A stretch of DNA of 64,000 nt, from positions 496,001 through 560,000 of the forward strand of contig NZ_BCWQ01000001.1 in NCBI RefSeq assembly GCF_001592285.1, in the 5' to 3' direction. This DNA comes from Hydrogenophaga pseudoflava NBRC 102511 (GTDB lineage: Bacteria; Pseudomonadota; Gammaproteobacteria; Burkholderiales; Burkholderiaceae_C). How positions within the stretch are numbered: the stretch's first letter is position 1; every line of letters starts with the position of its first letter. This document shows, in pieces, positions 37,327 to 47,318 of the stretch. Both the position numbers and the translations under genes were made by a program. The notes beneath the pieces were generated by a model. The model searched no databases, was not told the DNA's origin, and was given only the letters and a program-made list of their open reading frames with translations.

Positions 37327-38334
37327 TCAGGCCAGGACCTTGAAGTGTGGTCGGCCCTGGGCCAGGCGCTGCAAGACCTGTTCCCGCGTCGGCGGCACGC
37401 AGCCGGTTTCCATCACGCACAGGCTGGCGCAGGCGACGGCGTTGGCCAGCAGGTCTTCCACATCGTCGGCAGTCAGCGTCAGCTCGGCGGCGGTCTTCGC
37501 GGCGCGCATGGCGGGGCGGTCCAGCAGCGCGACCAGCATGCCGGCCAGGAAGCTGTCGCCCGCGCCCACGGTGTCGGCCACCTGCACGGGCTGTGATTCG
37601 GCCGCCTGCCAGGCCCCGCCGTCGCGCGCCAGGATGACCGCGCCCTTGGCGCCCAGCGTCAAGGCCAGCCAGCGCGCAGGTGTTTTCGCGAGCAGCTCGC
37701 GCGCGGCGACCAGCGGGTTGGGGTGGATGAAGCCGAGGATGCCCAGGTCGTCGTCGCTCACCTTGACGATGTCGGCCTCGCCCAGCGCCGCCATCACGCT
37801 GGCCCGGTAGGCCGCCATGTCCGGCACGATGGCCGGGCGCAGGTTGGCGTCCACCACGACCAGCCTGCCGGCCGCCCGCTGCGCCTGCAGCCAGGGCAGG
37901 TACTTGTGCGTGTCGTCGGCCACCAGGGCCAGGCAGCCGGTGACCACCATCTTCAGCGCCGGCTGCGCCGCGCACTGCGCATTCATGGTGGCGGCGTCGA
38001 CGCGGCGGTCGGCCACGCCCTCGCGGTAGAAGCTGTAGCTGGCCTTGCCGGCCTCGTCCAGGCTGACGACGGCCAGCGAGGTGGGCTCGTGCGCCGGCTC
38101 GGGGTGGGCCAGCGTCACGCGGGCCCGCGCGATGGCGTGGGCCAGGCCGCGGCCGAAGCGGTCCTGCGAGAGCGGGTTCAGGTAGAGCGTGCCCACGCCC
38201 TGCAGGCCGAGCGCGCGGGTGAGGTTGTAGACCGCGCCACCGTCGCAAGGGCGCAGCCGGCCGTCGGCCTCCTGGATCATGTCCATCAGGGCCTCGCCGG
38301 CGGTGGCGACGGTGATCGGGGTGTTGGGCTGCAT
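37327..38334 (-). CDS. PfkB family carbohydrate kinase, probably fructokinase
   Basis: Sugar kinase of 335 residues. The N-terminus (ITVATAGEALMDMI) and the C-terminal anion-hole/catalytic motif DTVGAGDSFLAGML, with the catalytic Asp, identify the ribokinase/PfkB fold. The GEALMDMI start resembles fructokinases (ScrK/FrcK). The ATG at 38334 fits the homology; ATGs at 38358 and 38370 would extend it by 8 or 12 residues without a better ribosome site. It is divergent from the fructose ABC operon and just upstream of zwf, which supports D-fructose as substrate. Confidence 0.85.
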   Translation of the reverse strand: MQPNTPITVATAGEALMDMIQEADGRLRPCDGGAVYNLTRALGLQGVGTLYLNPLSQDRFGRGLAHAIARARVTLAHPEPAHEPTSLAVVSLDEAGKASYSFYREGVADRRVDAATMNAQCAAQPALKMVVTGCLALVADDTHKYLPWLQAQRAAGRLVVVDANLRPAIVPDMAAYRASVMAALGEADIVKVSDDDLGILGFIHPNPLVAARELLAKTPARWLALTLGAKGAVILARDGGAWQAAESQPVQVADTVGAGDSFLAGMLVALLDRPAMRAAKTAAELTLTADDVEDLLANAVACASLCVMETGCVPPTREQVLQRLAQGRPHFKVLA

Positions 38335-38361
38335 TTGGTCGGAAGTAGGGAAAACCATAAC

Positions 38362-38378
38362 TAAATCCAATTGATTTA
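38362..38378. promoter_or_regulatory. Palindrome TAAATC-N5-GATTTA, operator candidate of the fructose genes
   Basis: Perfect 6-5-6 inverted repeat in the divergent gap between the fructokinase and the frcB-like gene. It overlaps the -35 box of the rightward promoter. The most likely binder is the ROK repressor encoded at the end of the operon. Confidence 0.5.
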
Positions 38379-38400
38379 TTTAACGCCCAGCAACTATAGT
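38371..38400 (+). promoter_or_regulatory. Sigma-70-type promoter of the fructose ABC operon
   Basis: TTGATT and TATAGT separated by 18 bases. The likely transcription start near 38407 gives a leader of about 97 bases to the GTG start, containing the hairpin at 38413-38449. Confidence 0.6.
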
Positions 38401-38412
38401 TCAGTCACTCCG

Positions 38413-38449
38413 CAGCCGGACTCGGGCTAACCCGAAGGTCCGGCGGCTG
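38413..38449 (+). other. Stable hairpin in the fructose operon leader
   Basis: The arms CAGCCGGAC-TCGGG and CCCGA-GTCCGG-CTG pair around a CTAA tetraloop with a small bulge. It starts within a few bases of the predicted transcription start and lacks a T run, so it is more likely a message-stabilising 5' structure than a terminator. Confidence 0.5.
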
Positions 38450-38503
38450 AGAAAACCTGGTTCAACAACGTCTGATCCCATCCATCCTCCTCAGGAGACA
38501 TCT

Positions 38504-39487
38504 GTGAAAAAAGTCGCTTTCGCCTTCACCGCCCTGGCCCTGGCCGCTGGTTCCACCTTCGCCGCCGAGCCCGTGATCGGCCTGATCACCAAGACCGAAA
38601 CCAACCCCTTCTTCGTGAAGATGAAGGAAGGTGCGCAGGCGGAAGCCAAGAAGCTGGGTGCCAAGCTGATGACCGCCGCCGGCAAGAAGGATGGCGACAC
38701 CGCCGCCCAGATCACCGCCATCGAGAACATGGTCACCGCCGGTGCCAAGACCATTCTGATCACGGCCAGCGGCGACGCCATCATTCCCGCTGTCAAGAAG
38801 GCCCAGGCCAAGGGCGTGCAGGTGATCGCGCTGGACAGCCCGTTTGACGGCGCCGACGCCCTGTTCGCCACCGACAACTACAAGGCCGGCATCCTGATCG
38901 GCCAGTACGCCAAGGCCGCGCTGGGTGGCAAGCCCGCCAAGATCGCCATGCTCGACCTGTTCCCCGGCCACCCCGTCGGTGCCCAGCGCCACAACGGCTT
39001 CATGACCGGTTTCGGCCTGAAGGCCAACGACGCCAAGTCCAACGAACTGTCGTCCACACCGGAGACCGTCTGCGCCGCTGACACCGACGGCAACCAGGCC
39101 AAGGGCCAGACCGCGATGGAAAACTGCCTGCAGAAGGACCCGGCCATCAACGTGGTCTACACCATCAACGAACCCGCCGCAGCCGGCGCCTACAACGCGC
39201 TGAAGAAGGCCGGCAAGGAAAAGGACGTGATCATCGTGTCCGTCGACGGCGGCTGCGCCGGTGTGGCCGATGTGGGCAAGGGCGTGATCGCCGCCACCAG
39301 CCAGCAGTACCCGCTGAAGATGGCCGCCATGGGCGTGGCCGCGGGCGTCGAGTACGCCAAGGGCGGCAAGAAGGCGTTCGGCTACGTCGACACCGGCGTG
39401 ACCCTGATCGCCGCCAAGGCTGTGCCGGGCGTGGAAAGCAAGGACGTGAAGGTCGGTACCGAGCTGTGCTGGGGCGACAAAAAGTGA
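38504..39487 (+). CDS. frcB: Fructose/ribose-type ABC transporter substrate-binding protein (FrcB-like)
   Basis: Periplasmic binding protein of 327 residues. The signal peptide MKKVAFAFTALALAAGSTFA is followed by AEPVIGLITKTETNPFFVKM, typical of the ribose-binding-protein family. A CAGGAG lies eight bases before the GTG start. With the permease, ATPase, mutarotase and ROK regulator downstream and a fructokinase opposite, the set matches the FrcBCA fructose system of rhizobia and betaproteobacteria. Confidence 0.9.
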   Translation: MKKVAFAFTALALAAGSTFAAEPVIGLITKTETNPFFVKMKEGAQAEAKKLGAKLMTAAGKKDGDTAAQITAIENMVTAGAKTILITASGDAIIPAVKKAQAKGVQVIALDSPFDGADALFATDNYKAGILIGQYAKAALGGKPAKIAMLDLFPGHPVGAQRHNGFMTGFGLKANDAKSNELSSTPETVCAADTDGNQAKGQTAMENCLQKDPAINVVYTINEPAAAGAYNALKKAGKEKDVIIVSVDGGCAGVADVGKGVIAATSQQYPLKMAAMGVAAGVEYAKGGKKAFGYVDTGVTLIAAKAVPGVESKDVKVGTELCWGDKK

Positions 39488-39595
39488 TCTGAGCCCCCAC
39501 GCTCCGCCGCTTCGCGGGTCGCTGCCCCCCAGGGGGGCTGACCCGGCTTGGCGCGGCCCGGCGCCGGGTCTTCATCTTCGCCACCAAGGCGCCGG
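39488..39595. repeat. GC-rich intergenic repeat candidate
   Basis: This stretch after the binding-protein gene has the look of a dispersed Comamonadaceae intergenic element: CGCCGCTTCGCGGGTCGCTG, then a run of C and G around CCCCCCAGGGGGG, then ACCCGGC pairing with GCCGGGT. I recognise the style from related genomes, but no second copy lies in this window. Confidence 0.4.
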
Positions 39596-39655
39596 GGGCG
39601 CCCCTTTGAACCGGGACCCAGGAGTCCCGGCGAAGCAAGGGCGCCCTTTTCTTTT
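39596..39655 (+). terminator. Cruciform attenuator between frcB and the permease gene
   Basis: Outer arms GGGCGCCC at both ends enclose an inner seven-base stem CCGGGAC/GTCCCGG. The structure is followed by TTTTCTTTTC. It would end most transcripts after the binding-protein gene, giving the excess of binding protein usual for such operons. Confidence 0.65.
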
Positions 39656-39685
39656 CTCTGTTTGCTCTCTACCGGAGATCTCGTC

Positions 39686-40645
39686 ATGAGCTCTTTCAAG
39701 GACCGGCTGCCTCCCATCAGCCAGATGGGGCCTTTCATTGCCCTCGCGATCGCCTGTGCCATCTTCGGCATGACGACCGACAACTTCTTCACCGGCGCGA
39801 ACTTCGCGCTGATCCTCCAGCAGGTCATGGTGGTGGGCGTGATCGCCATCGGCCAGACCCTGGTCATCCTGACCGCCGGCATCGACCTCTCGTGCGGCAT
39901 GGTGATGGCCCTGGGCAGCATCGTGATGACCAAGTTCGCGGTCGAGCTGGGCGTGCCCGCGCCGCTGGCCATCCTCTGTGGCATCGGCGTGACGGCTGCT
40001 TTCGGCCTCATGAACGGCCTGCTGGTCACGCGCATCAAGCTGCCGCCCTTCATCGTGACCCTGGGCACGATGAACATCGCCTTCGCGATCACCCAGCTGT
40101 ATTCCGGTGCGCAGACCGTTTCCGACCTGCCGCCCTTCATGACCGCGCTGGGCGGCACCTTCGACATCGCCGGCGCGCCGGTCGCCTACGGCACCGTGGT
40201 GATGGTGTTGCTGTACCTGGGCGCCTGGTTCTGGCTGCGCGAGACCGCCTCGGGCCGCCATGTCTACGCCGTGGGCAACAGCCCCGAGGCCACGCGCCTG
40301 GTCGGCATCCCGACCGACCGCGTGCTGCTGTGGGTGTATGTGCTGGCCGGCGTGTTCTACGGCATCGCCTCGCTGCTGCTGGTGGCTCGCACCGAAGTCG
40401 GCGACCCCAACGCCGGCCAGACCGAGAACCTGGACGCCATCACCGCCGTGGTGCTGGGCGGCACCAGCCTGTTCGGCGGCCGCGGCATGATCCTCGGCTC
40501 GCTGGTCGGTGCCATCGTGGTCGGTGTGCTGCGCAACGGATTGACGCTAATGGGTGTTTCGTCGGTGTACCAGGTGCTGATCACCGGCATCCTGGTGATC
40601 ATCGCCGTGACTGTGGACCAACTCTCCCGCAAAGGAGCCCGGTAA
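39686..40645 (+). CDS. frcC: Fructose-type ABC transporter permease (FrcC-like)
   Basis: Inner-membrane permease of 319 residues with eight to ten hydrophobic segments. Family signatures are VILTAGIDLSCGMVMALGS, the ATPase-docking region GRHVYAVGNSPEATRLVGI, and AVVLGGTSLFGGRGMILGS. The ATG at 39686 has CGGAGA eight bases upstream. Its stop overlaps the ATPase start by one base (TAATG). Confidence 0.92.
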   Translation: MSSFKDRLPPISQMGPFIALAIACAIFGMTTDNFFTGANFALILQQVMVVGVIAIGQTLVILTAGIDLSCGMVMALGSIVMTKFAVELGVPAPLAILCGIGVTAAFGLMNGLLVTRIKLPPFIVTLGTMNIAFAITQLYSGAQTVSDLPPFMTALGGTFDIAGAPVAYGTVVMVLLYLGAWFWLRETASGRHVYAVGNSPEATRLVGIPTDRVLLWVYVLAGVFYGIASLLLVARTEVGDPNAGQTENLDAITAVVLGGTSLFGGRGMILGSLVGAIVVGVLRNGLTLMGVSSVYQVLITGILVIIAVTVDQLSRKGAR

Positions 40646-41436
40646 TGAGCACTTCCCACAAACTCGTGATGCAGGCCAAGGGCCTGGTCAAGCGCTACGG
40701 CCAGGTCACCGCCCTCGACGGTGCCGACTTCGAGCTGCGCGCCGGTGAAATCCTGGCCGTGATCGGCGACAACGGTGCCGGCAAGTCCAGCCTGATCAAG
40801 GCGCTCTCGGGCGCCACCATTCCCGACGAGGGCGAGATCTACCTGGACGGTCAGAAGATCCACTTCAACACCCCGATCGACGCGCGCCGCGCCGGCATCG
40901 AGTGCTGCTACCAGGACCTGGCCGTGGCCCCCGCCATGACCATCACCGAGAACCTGTTCCTGGGCCGCGAGATGCGCCGCGAGGGTTTCCTGGGCAGCAC
41001 CCTGCGCATGCTCGACAAGAAGAAGATGCTGGAGATCGCCGTGCAGCGCATGGCCGACCTCAAGGTGGGCATCCGCTCGATGACGCAGGCGGTGGAGACC
41101 CTCTCGGGCGGCCAGCGCCAGTGCGTGGCGGTGGCCCGCGCCGCGGCCTTTGCGCAGCACGTGGTCATCCTGGACGAGCCGACCGCCGCGCTGGGCGTGA
41201 AGGAAGGCAACATGGTGCTGGAACTGATCCGCCGCGTGCGCGACAAGGGCCTGCCGGTCATCCTGATCAGCCACAACATGCCGCACGTGTTCGAGATCGC
41301 CGACCGCATCCACATCGCCCGCCTGGGCAAGCGCGCCTGCGTGGTCAACCCCAAGACGATCAGCATGAGCGACACGGTGGCGGTGATGACGGGCGCGCGC
41401 GATCCCGCGACGCTGCCCGCGGAATGTCTGGCCTGA
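40645..41436 (+). CDS. frcA: Fructose-type ABC transporter ATPase, single domain (FrcA-like)
   Basis: ATPase of 263 residues. Walker A is GDNGAGKSS, the signature LSGGQRQCVAVARAA, and Walker B VVILDEPTAALG. Unlike the double-length RbsA it has one cassette, as FrcA does. It is coupled to the permease gene by a stop-start overlap. Confidence 0.93.
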   Translation: MSTSHKLVMQAKGLVKRYGQVTALDGADFELRAGEILAVIGDNGAGKSSLIKALSGATIPDEGEIYLDGQKIHFNTPIDARRAGIECCYQDLAVAPAMTITENLFLGREMRREGFLGSTLRMLDKKKMLEIAVQRMADLKVGIRSMTQAVETLSGGQRQCVAVARAAAFAQHVVILDEPTAALGVKEGNMVLELIRRVRDKGLPVILISHNMPHVFEIADRIHIARLGKRACVVNPKTISMSDTVAVMTGARDPATLPAECLA

Positions 41437-41445
41437 GGACGCACC

Positions 41446-41898
41446 ATGCTCAAAGGAATTGATCCCCTGCTCAGCCCGGAGCTGCTCAAGCTGCTGGCCG
41501 AGATGGGGCACGACGACGCGGTGGTGCTGGCGGATGCCAACTTCACCGCCATGAGCCTGGGCGCCGGCAAGCCGGTGCTGCGCCTGCCGGGCGTCGGCAT
41601 GATTCGAACATTGGAGGCGGTGGTGAGCGTGTTTCCCCTGGCCGAGGATGTGACCCATCCCGTGGCGTACATGCAGGTGGGTGACACGCCGGAAGGCTAC
41701 CGGTCGGCCCTGCAACGAGAGGCTGTGGCCCTGCTGGCATCGGCCGGTCTGCCGCCCGAACGCGTGCAGGCGGTGGAGCGCTACGCGTTCTACGAGCGTG
41801 TGAAGAAGGCCTACGCCATCGTCGTCACCGGCGAGCTGGAGCCCTGGGGCAACTTCCTGCTGCGCAAGGGTGTGCTGGGACAGGCCCTGCGGCCCTGA
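41446..41898 (+). CDS. RbsD/FucU family sugar mutarotase
   Basis: Protein of 150 residues in the ribose pyranase/fucose mutarotase family: MLKGIDPLLSPELLKLLAEM, then GHDDAVVLADANF with the catalytic His, and the C-terminal AYAIVVTGELEPWGNFLLRK. These proteins interconvert ring forms of a ketose or aldose after uptake. Here the substrate is probably fructose, since the operon encodes a fructose-type transporter. It starts nine bases after the ATPase gene. Confidence 0.9.
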   Translation: MLKGIDPLLSPELLKLLAEMGHDDAVVLADANFTAMSLGAGKPVLRLPGVGMIRTLEAVVSVFPLAEDVTHPVAYMQVGDTPEGYRSALQREAVALLASAGLPPERVQAVERYAFYERVKKAYAIVVTGELEPWGNFLLRKGVLGQALRP

Positions 41899-41901
41899 GG
41901 C

Positions 41902-43187
41902 GTGTCACACTCGGCGGCTGTGAGCGAAGACAAGCACCCCCCAGGGCAGGCCGATCCGTCGGCGCCGGACAGCGGCGCCGACGCGGGCGACGCCCCGCGC
42001 CTGCGCCAGCGCGGATCGAACCAGATTGGCATGCGTCAGTTCAACGACCGCGTCGTGCTGCAGGCGCTGCGGGTGCATGGCAGCATGCCCAAGGCCGAGC
42101 TGGCGCGGCTGACTGGCCTCACGGCACAGACCATCGGCCTGATCACCGCGCGGCTGGACGAAGACCAGCTGCTGGTGCGCGAAGCGCCGGTGCGTGGCCG
42201 GGTCGGCCAGCCCTCGGTGCCGCTGGGCCTGAACCCCGACGGCGCGTTTGCCGTGGGCATCAAGATCGGCCGCCGCAGCGCCGACTGGCTGCTGGTCGAC
42301 TTTCTCGGCCGGGTGCGCCAGCGCCTGTCGATTGCCTATCCGTTCCCGGACGCGGCGTCGCTGCTGCCGGAAATCGAGAAGAACCTCAACCGCCTGCTCG
42401 ACGACCTGGGCGGTCTGCGCAGCCGGGTGGTCGGCGTGGGCGTGGCGGCGCCGTTCCAGCTGGGCGGCTGGCACCGCATGCTGGGCCTGACCGAGGCGCA
42501 GTCCGACGCCTGGACCCACCTCGACCTCGCCGCCGAGGTGCAGGCCATGACCGAGCTGCCGGTCAGCTTTGCCAAGGACACCTCGGCCGCCTGCGTGGCC
42601 GAGCTGCTGCAGGGGCGCGGGCGCGACCTGCACAGCTTCCTGTACCTCTTCATGGACACCTTCGTCGGCGGCGGGCTGGTGATCGATTCGCACCTGCACC
42701 GCGGGGTGAACGGCAACGCGGGCGCGGTGGCCTCGCTGCCGCTGCAGGTGGCCGCGTCGGCGAACCCGCGCGAACTGCCGCCGCAGCTGATCAGCCAGGC
42801 CTCGCTGTGGGACCTGGAGCAGCGCTTCCGCGAACACGGGCTGGACCCGATGGCCGCCTACGATGCGCGCGCCCTGGCCGGCCACTGGCTGCCCTACACC
42901 CGCGAGTGGATCGATCGTGCGGCGCTGGCGCTGGCGCACTGCGTGGTGGCGGGCACTGCTTTCCTCGACGTGGAGGCGGTGGTGATCGATGGCGTGGTGG
43001 TGCCCGACCTGCTGCGCGAACTCTGGCAACGCACCGGTGAGGCGCTCAAGGCCTACAACCCCGAAGGTCTGCTCGCGATGCCCCGGCTCGAACTCGGCAC
43101 CATCGGCTCCGACGCGCGTGCGCTCGGCGGGGCGCTGCTGCCGCTGCACGCGAGCTTTGCGCCGGATCGGGATCTGTTCCTGAAGGT

Positions 43188-43191
<4 letters not shown>
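41902..43191 (+). CDS. ROK family transcriptional repressor (FrcR-like)
   Basis: Regulator of 429 residues with an N-terminal winged helix (MRQFNDRVVLQALRVHGSMP, KAELARLTGLTAQTIGLITARL) and a sugar-kinase-like ROK domain. The Cys-rich zinc motif of ROK kinases is not present, as in many pure regulators. Start candidates are GTG at 41902 and at 41920; the first 40 residues are low-complexity, so a later start is possible. Placed last in the fructose operon, it probably represses it by way of the palindrome at 38362. Confidence 0.85.
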
Positions 43192-43837
<646 letters not shown>

Positions 43838-43841
<4 letters not shown>

Positions 43842-44812
43842 GACCGGCCTTCCATCAGGGGCGCGACCTCCGCCAGCACCCGCGCCAGCGCATCGGGCGC
43901 ATCGCAGGCGATCACGCGCCGCTGCGGCATCGAGCGCAGCCAGGTGATCTGGCGCTTGGCGAGCTGGCGCGTGGCGAAGATGCCGCGGTCGCGCAGTTCG
44001 GCTTGCTGGGCAGCATTCAGCGGCGCGTCGGCAGCGGCGTCCAGCGCTTCCCAGGCCTGGCGGTAGCCGACGCAGCGCATCGAGGGCAGGTCCGGGTGCA
44101 GGTCACCGCGCGCTCGCAGGCGCCGCACCTCGTCCACAAAGCCGTCGGCCAGCATGGCGTCGAAACGCTGGGCGATGCGCCCGTGCAGCCAGGCGCGGTC
44201 GGCGGGTTCCAGGCTGAGGAAGGCGCCTTCCGGCACGGGGTTGTCCGCCGTCCGGCGGTCGCCGGTCTGGAACGACGAGATCGGCCGGCCCGAGACCTCG
44301 AACACTTCGAGCGCGCGCTGGATGCGCTGCGCGTCGTTGGGGGCCAGCCGGGCGGCGGTGACCGGGTCAACTTTCGCGAGTTCGGCGTGCATCACGGGCC
44401 AGCCGTGGGCGGCGGCCGCTGCTTCGATGCGCGCGCGCACATCGGCGTCGGCGCGGGGCATGTCGTCCAGGCCCTGCATCAGCGCCTTGAAATACAGCAT
44501 GGTGCCGCCCACGAGCAGCGGCGTGCGGCCGCGCGACCGGATCTCGCCGATCAGCCGCTGCGCGTCGCGAACGAATTCGGCCGCGCTGTAGGCGTTCAGC
44601 GGGTCGGTGATGTCGATCAGGTGGTGTGGCGCAACGGCGCGCTCGACCGCGGTGGGCTTGGCGGTGCCGATGTCCATGCCCCGGTAGACCAGGGCCGAAT
44701 CGACGCTGATGATTTCGACCGGCCAGCGCTGGGCGATGGCCAGTGCGGCGGCACTTTTTCCGCTGGCGGTGGGGCCGGCGAGCGCAATGCAGTGCGCGGG
44801 CTCAGCGGGCAT
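43838..44812 (-). CDS. miaA: tRNA dimethylallyltransferase
   Basis: Transfers a dimethylallyl group to A37 of tRNAs reading U-starting codons; 324 residues. P-loop GPTASGKSA near residue 13, [16 protein letters not shown], and [12 protein letters not shown] are diagnostic. The ATG at 44812 is used; a GTG at 44833 would add seven residues and overlap the exporter gene further. Its 5' end overlaps the preceding Bcr/CflA gene. Confidence 0.95.
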
Positions 44813-46058
44813 CGCTCGCTCCGGTGGTGACACGCACCGGCGGCGTTTTCACCTCGCCATGGCGCTGCACCAGGGTCCAGGCGGTCAGCGCGATCAGCAC
44901 GCTCCAGAACCACAGGCCGTCGGTCAGCGGCCGCACGCTGCCCGGGTTTTCGGCCAGGCTTTTGCCGAGCCAGCCGCCCATGAAGAAGGCGGTCAGCATC
45001 ATCAGGCAGCCGCTCATGGCCGAGGCCGCACCCGCCGCCTGCGGGAACGGGCCGACGGCGCCGCTCTGGCCGCAGGGCTGGTGCACGCCGTGGCCGAGCA
45101 TGAACAGGACGAAGGGGCCGAGGATGGCGGCCGGGTGCTGGATGCCCGCCAGCGCCAGCAGCCCCATGGTGCTGCCGGCGAGCAGGGTGCAGCCGCCGGC
45201 GATGGCGACGGTGAGCCGCACGCCCAGGCCCTGCAGCAGGCGGCGGCAGATGAAGGTGCCCACGATGTAGGACAGCGACATCACCAGCATCAGCAGGCCG
45301 TAGGCGGTCTTGCTCAGGCCCAGCACGCCAATGAACACAAACGACGAGGCGGCCAGGAAGGTGAACAGGCCGCCGTAGGAGGTGGCCGAGAGCAGGGTGA
45401 AGGCCCAGAAGGTCGGATGGCGCAGGATGCCGGCCCAGGTGCGCAGCAGGGTCAGCGGCTCCAGTGCGCGCGGGTTCTTCTGGGGCAGGGTTTCATCAAA
45501 GCGCCAGACCAGCAGCGCCAGCGTGCCGGCGCCGAACACCGCCAGTGCCAACAGGGCCACACGCCAGCCGGCGAGGTCGGCCAGCAGACCGCCGATCGGC
45601 GCGCTTGCGCAGGCGATCACGCCCAGGCCGGTGAGACCCTTGGACATCACCCGAGCGCCATCCACCGGCGCATACAGGTCGCGCACCACGGCGCGCGCAC
45701 ACATCACGCCCGCGCCCATGGCCATGCCCTGCAGGATGCGCCAGACGATGAGCTGCTCCATCGACGCTGAAAACGTGCTGCCCACCGCGGCCAGCACATA
45801 CAGGGCGGTTCCGACCAACAGGACCGGGCGGCGGCCGAAGCGGTCGGACAGCGGCCCCCAGACCAGCTGGGACAGACCGAAGGCCAGCAGCAGGGCGGTG
45901 AGCGTCAGCTGCGCCTGCGGCATGCTGGCGCCGAAGCCCTGGGTGATCGAGGGCAGGGCGGGCAGGTAGAGGTCGGTGGTGACCGGCTGCAGGCCCAGCA
46001 GCAGCGAAAGCACCAGCACGATCAGGCCGGGCGACATGGCGGAACGGGGAGCGGACAT
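44802..46058 (-). CDS. Bcr/CflA family multidrug efflux MFS transporter
   Basis: Twelve-segment major facilitator of 418 residues. The family start [17 protein letters not shown] and the MFS loop [16 protein letters not shown] are clear, as is the [11 protein letters not shown] motif. Homology starts at [12 protein letters not shown], so the ATG at 46058 is preferred to 46091. It overlaps miaA by 11 bases. Substrate unknown; relatives export chloramphenicol, bicyclomycin or amino acids. Confidence 0.9.
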   Translation of the reverse strand: MSAPRSAMSPGLIVLVLSLLLGLQPVTTDLYLPALPSITQGFGASMPQAQLTLTALLLAFGLSQLVWGPLSDRFGRRPVLLVGTALYVLAAVGSTFSASMEQLIVWRILQGMAMGAGVMCARAVVRDLYAPVDGARVMSKGLTGLGVIACASAPIGGLLADLAGWRVALLALAVFGAGTLALLVWRFDETLPQKNPRALEPLTLLRTWAGILRHPTFWAFTLLSATSYGGLFTFLAASSFVFIGVLGLSKTAYGLLMLVMSLSYIVGTFICRRLLQGLGVRLTVAIAGGCTLLAGSTMGLLALAGIQHPAAILGPFVLFMLGHGVHQPCGQSGAVGPFPQAAGAASAMSGCLMMLTAFFMGGWLGKSLAENPGSVRPLTDGLWFWSVLIALTAWTLVQRHGEVKTPPVRVTTGASDAR

Positions 46059-46122
46059 CCGATTGAGGTTAGCAGATGCCCTCATGTTCAACCGGAACTA
46101 CGCCGAAGGCGGCGCGGGGGGA

Positions 46123-46965
46123 TCACTTCATTCCGAACAGCTCGGCCAAGGCGGTGCGGTACTGCGGCTGCCCCACCGCGTTGGTGTTGTGGTGCGACCC
46201 GCCCTCCACCAGCTCGAAGCGTTTCGGGCCCGTGGCGGCCTCGAACAACTGGCGGCCCAGTTCCGGCGCGATGGTGCGGTCCTCGCTGCCGTGCACCACC
46301 AGCAGCGGCGAGCCGATCCTCTTGACCCGCTCCACGGTCTCGAAGCGCTGGGTGATCAGCGGGCCGACCGGCAACCAGCCCCACTTGTAGGAACTGACTA
46401 CGTCGGGAATCGAAGTGAAGGTGCCCTCGACCAGGGTGCCCGCCTCGTCCTGAACCTGGGCCGCCAGGTCGATGGCAATCGCGCCGCCCAGCGAGTGGCC
46501 GAAGATGTAGCGCGGCCGGTCGGGGTGCTGCCGGGCCAGCCAGTCCCAGGCGGCGCGCGCATCCTCGTAGGCCATGGTTTCCGAGGGCAGGGTGTTGGTG
46601 CTCTTGCCGAAGCCCCGGTAGTCCACCGCCAGCACCGAGAAGCCCAGCTCCTGCATGCGCCGCGCGCGGAACGCCGAGCCGACCACGTTGAAGCGCGCGC
46701 CGTGCAGGTAGAGCAGCACGGGGACCTTGGGGTCGCTCGCGAAGCGCTCGTGCGCGCTCCACAGGCCATGCAGCTTCACCGGCTGGCCGGTTTCCTGCGA
46801 CTGGAATTCGATCCACACGTCCTGCATGCCCTGTGCCGCCTCTTCGCCGCGCCACCAGCTGCGGTCCGAGGGCTGGAAGATCCAGCCGCGCTGGCGTTCG
46901 TCGAGGGTGGCGCAACCGGCCAGCACGGCGGCCGAGAGCAGGACGAGGGCGATCAGGCGTTTCAT
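46123..46965 (-). CDS. Lipoprotein alpha/beta hydrolase
   Basis: Serine hydrolase of 280 residues with a lipoprotein signal peptide (lipobox LAGC near residue 18), so it is anchored to a membrane. The oxyanion region is LLYLHGARFNVVGSAF, the nucleophile elbow is FGHSLGGAIA, and the acid and His are in VVHGSEDRT and EGGSHHNTN. The fold resembles BAAT/BEM46-type hydrolases. Substrate unknown. It is monocistronic. Confidence 0.85.
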   Translation of the reverse strand: MKRLIALVLLSAAVLAGCATLDERQRGWIFQPSDRSWWRGEEAAQGMQDVWIEFQSQETGQPVKLHGLWSAHERFASDPKVPVLLYLHGARFNVVGSAFRARRMQELGFSVLAVDYRGFGKSTNTLPSETMAYEDARAAWDWLARQHPDRPRYIFGHSLGGAIAIDLAAQVQDEAGTLVEGTFTSIPDVVSSYKWGWLPVGPLITQRFETVERVKRIGSPLLVVHGSEDRTIAPELGRQLFEAATGPKRFELVEGGSHHNTNAVGQPQYRTALAELFGMK

Positions 46966-47041
46966 GGGCTTACACGATCCTCCGGGCCGGTGGAAAGTTC
47001 ACTGCCGGCGCGCCGGCCGGTCGCCGCCGGGCACTCACCGG

Positions 47042-47070
47042 TTGACACGGGCGCCCGTCCTGCCTACATT
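47042..47070 (+). promoter_or_regulatory. Strong sigma-70 promoter upstream of the rnk-like gene
   Basis: TTGACA and TACATT separated by 17 bases, close to consensus. The predicted transcription start is about 47077. The 353-base gap from 46966 to 47318 holds this promoter, a short ORF that starts where the message starts, and a long-range hairpin. Confidence 0.75.
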
Positions 47071-47077
47071 GCCGCCC

Positions 47078-47197
47078 ATGCTGCGCATCCACCACCCGAC
47101 GACCCTGTGTCGCGTTCTGTCGCCTCTTGCGACGGAACCGGGTGTGCGCGTGCCCGTCCACACCTCAGGTGGTGGCGCGACGGCCGCACATTCCTGA
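47078..47197 (+). CDS. Near-leaderless upstream ORF of 39 codons
   Basis: The ATG at 47078 lies within a base or two of the predicted transcription start, so it would be leaderless. The peptide begins MLRIHHPTTLCRVLSPLATE and ends GGGATAAHS. It could be a leader peptide tuning the following hairpin and the rnk-like gene, or chance. Nothing in the sequence proves translation. Confidence 0.3.
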   Translation: MLRIHHPTTLCRVLSPLATEPGVRVPVHTSGGGATAAHS

Positions 47198-47251
47198 GCC
47201 CGGCGATCCCCTTCCTCTCCCACTCATCCGCGCCACGCGCGATCGCCGGGC
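47198..47251 (+). other. Eleven-base-pair leader hairpin before the rnk-like gene
   Basis: GCCCGGCGATC (47198-47208) pairs perfectly with GATCGCCGGGC (47241-47251) around a 32-base loop. It starts directly after the stop codon of the 39-codon ORF and ends 67 bases before the rnk-like start. No T run follows. Confidence 0.5.
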
Positions 47252-47318
47252 CCCTCGACCAGAGCGCATAGCCGTTCCCCCGCCTGCTCGGCCGGGACGG
47301 GCCTTTTCTGGAGCCGAC

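Noticed and set aside
39488-39655. CRISPR-like or tandem repeat array after frcB
   Set aside because: The units are inverted repeats forming hairpins, with no regular repeat-spacer pattern.
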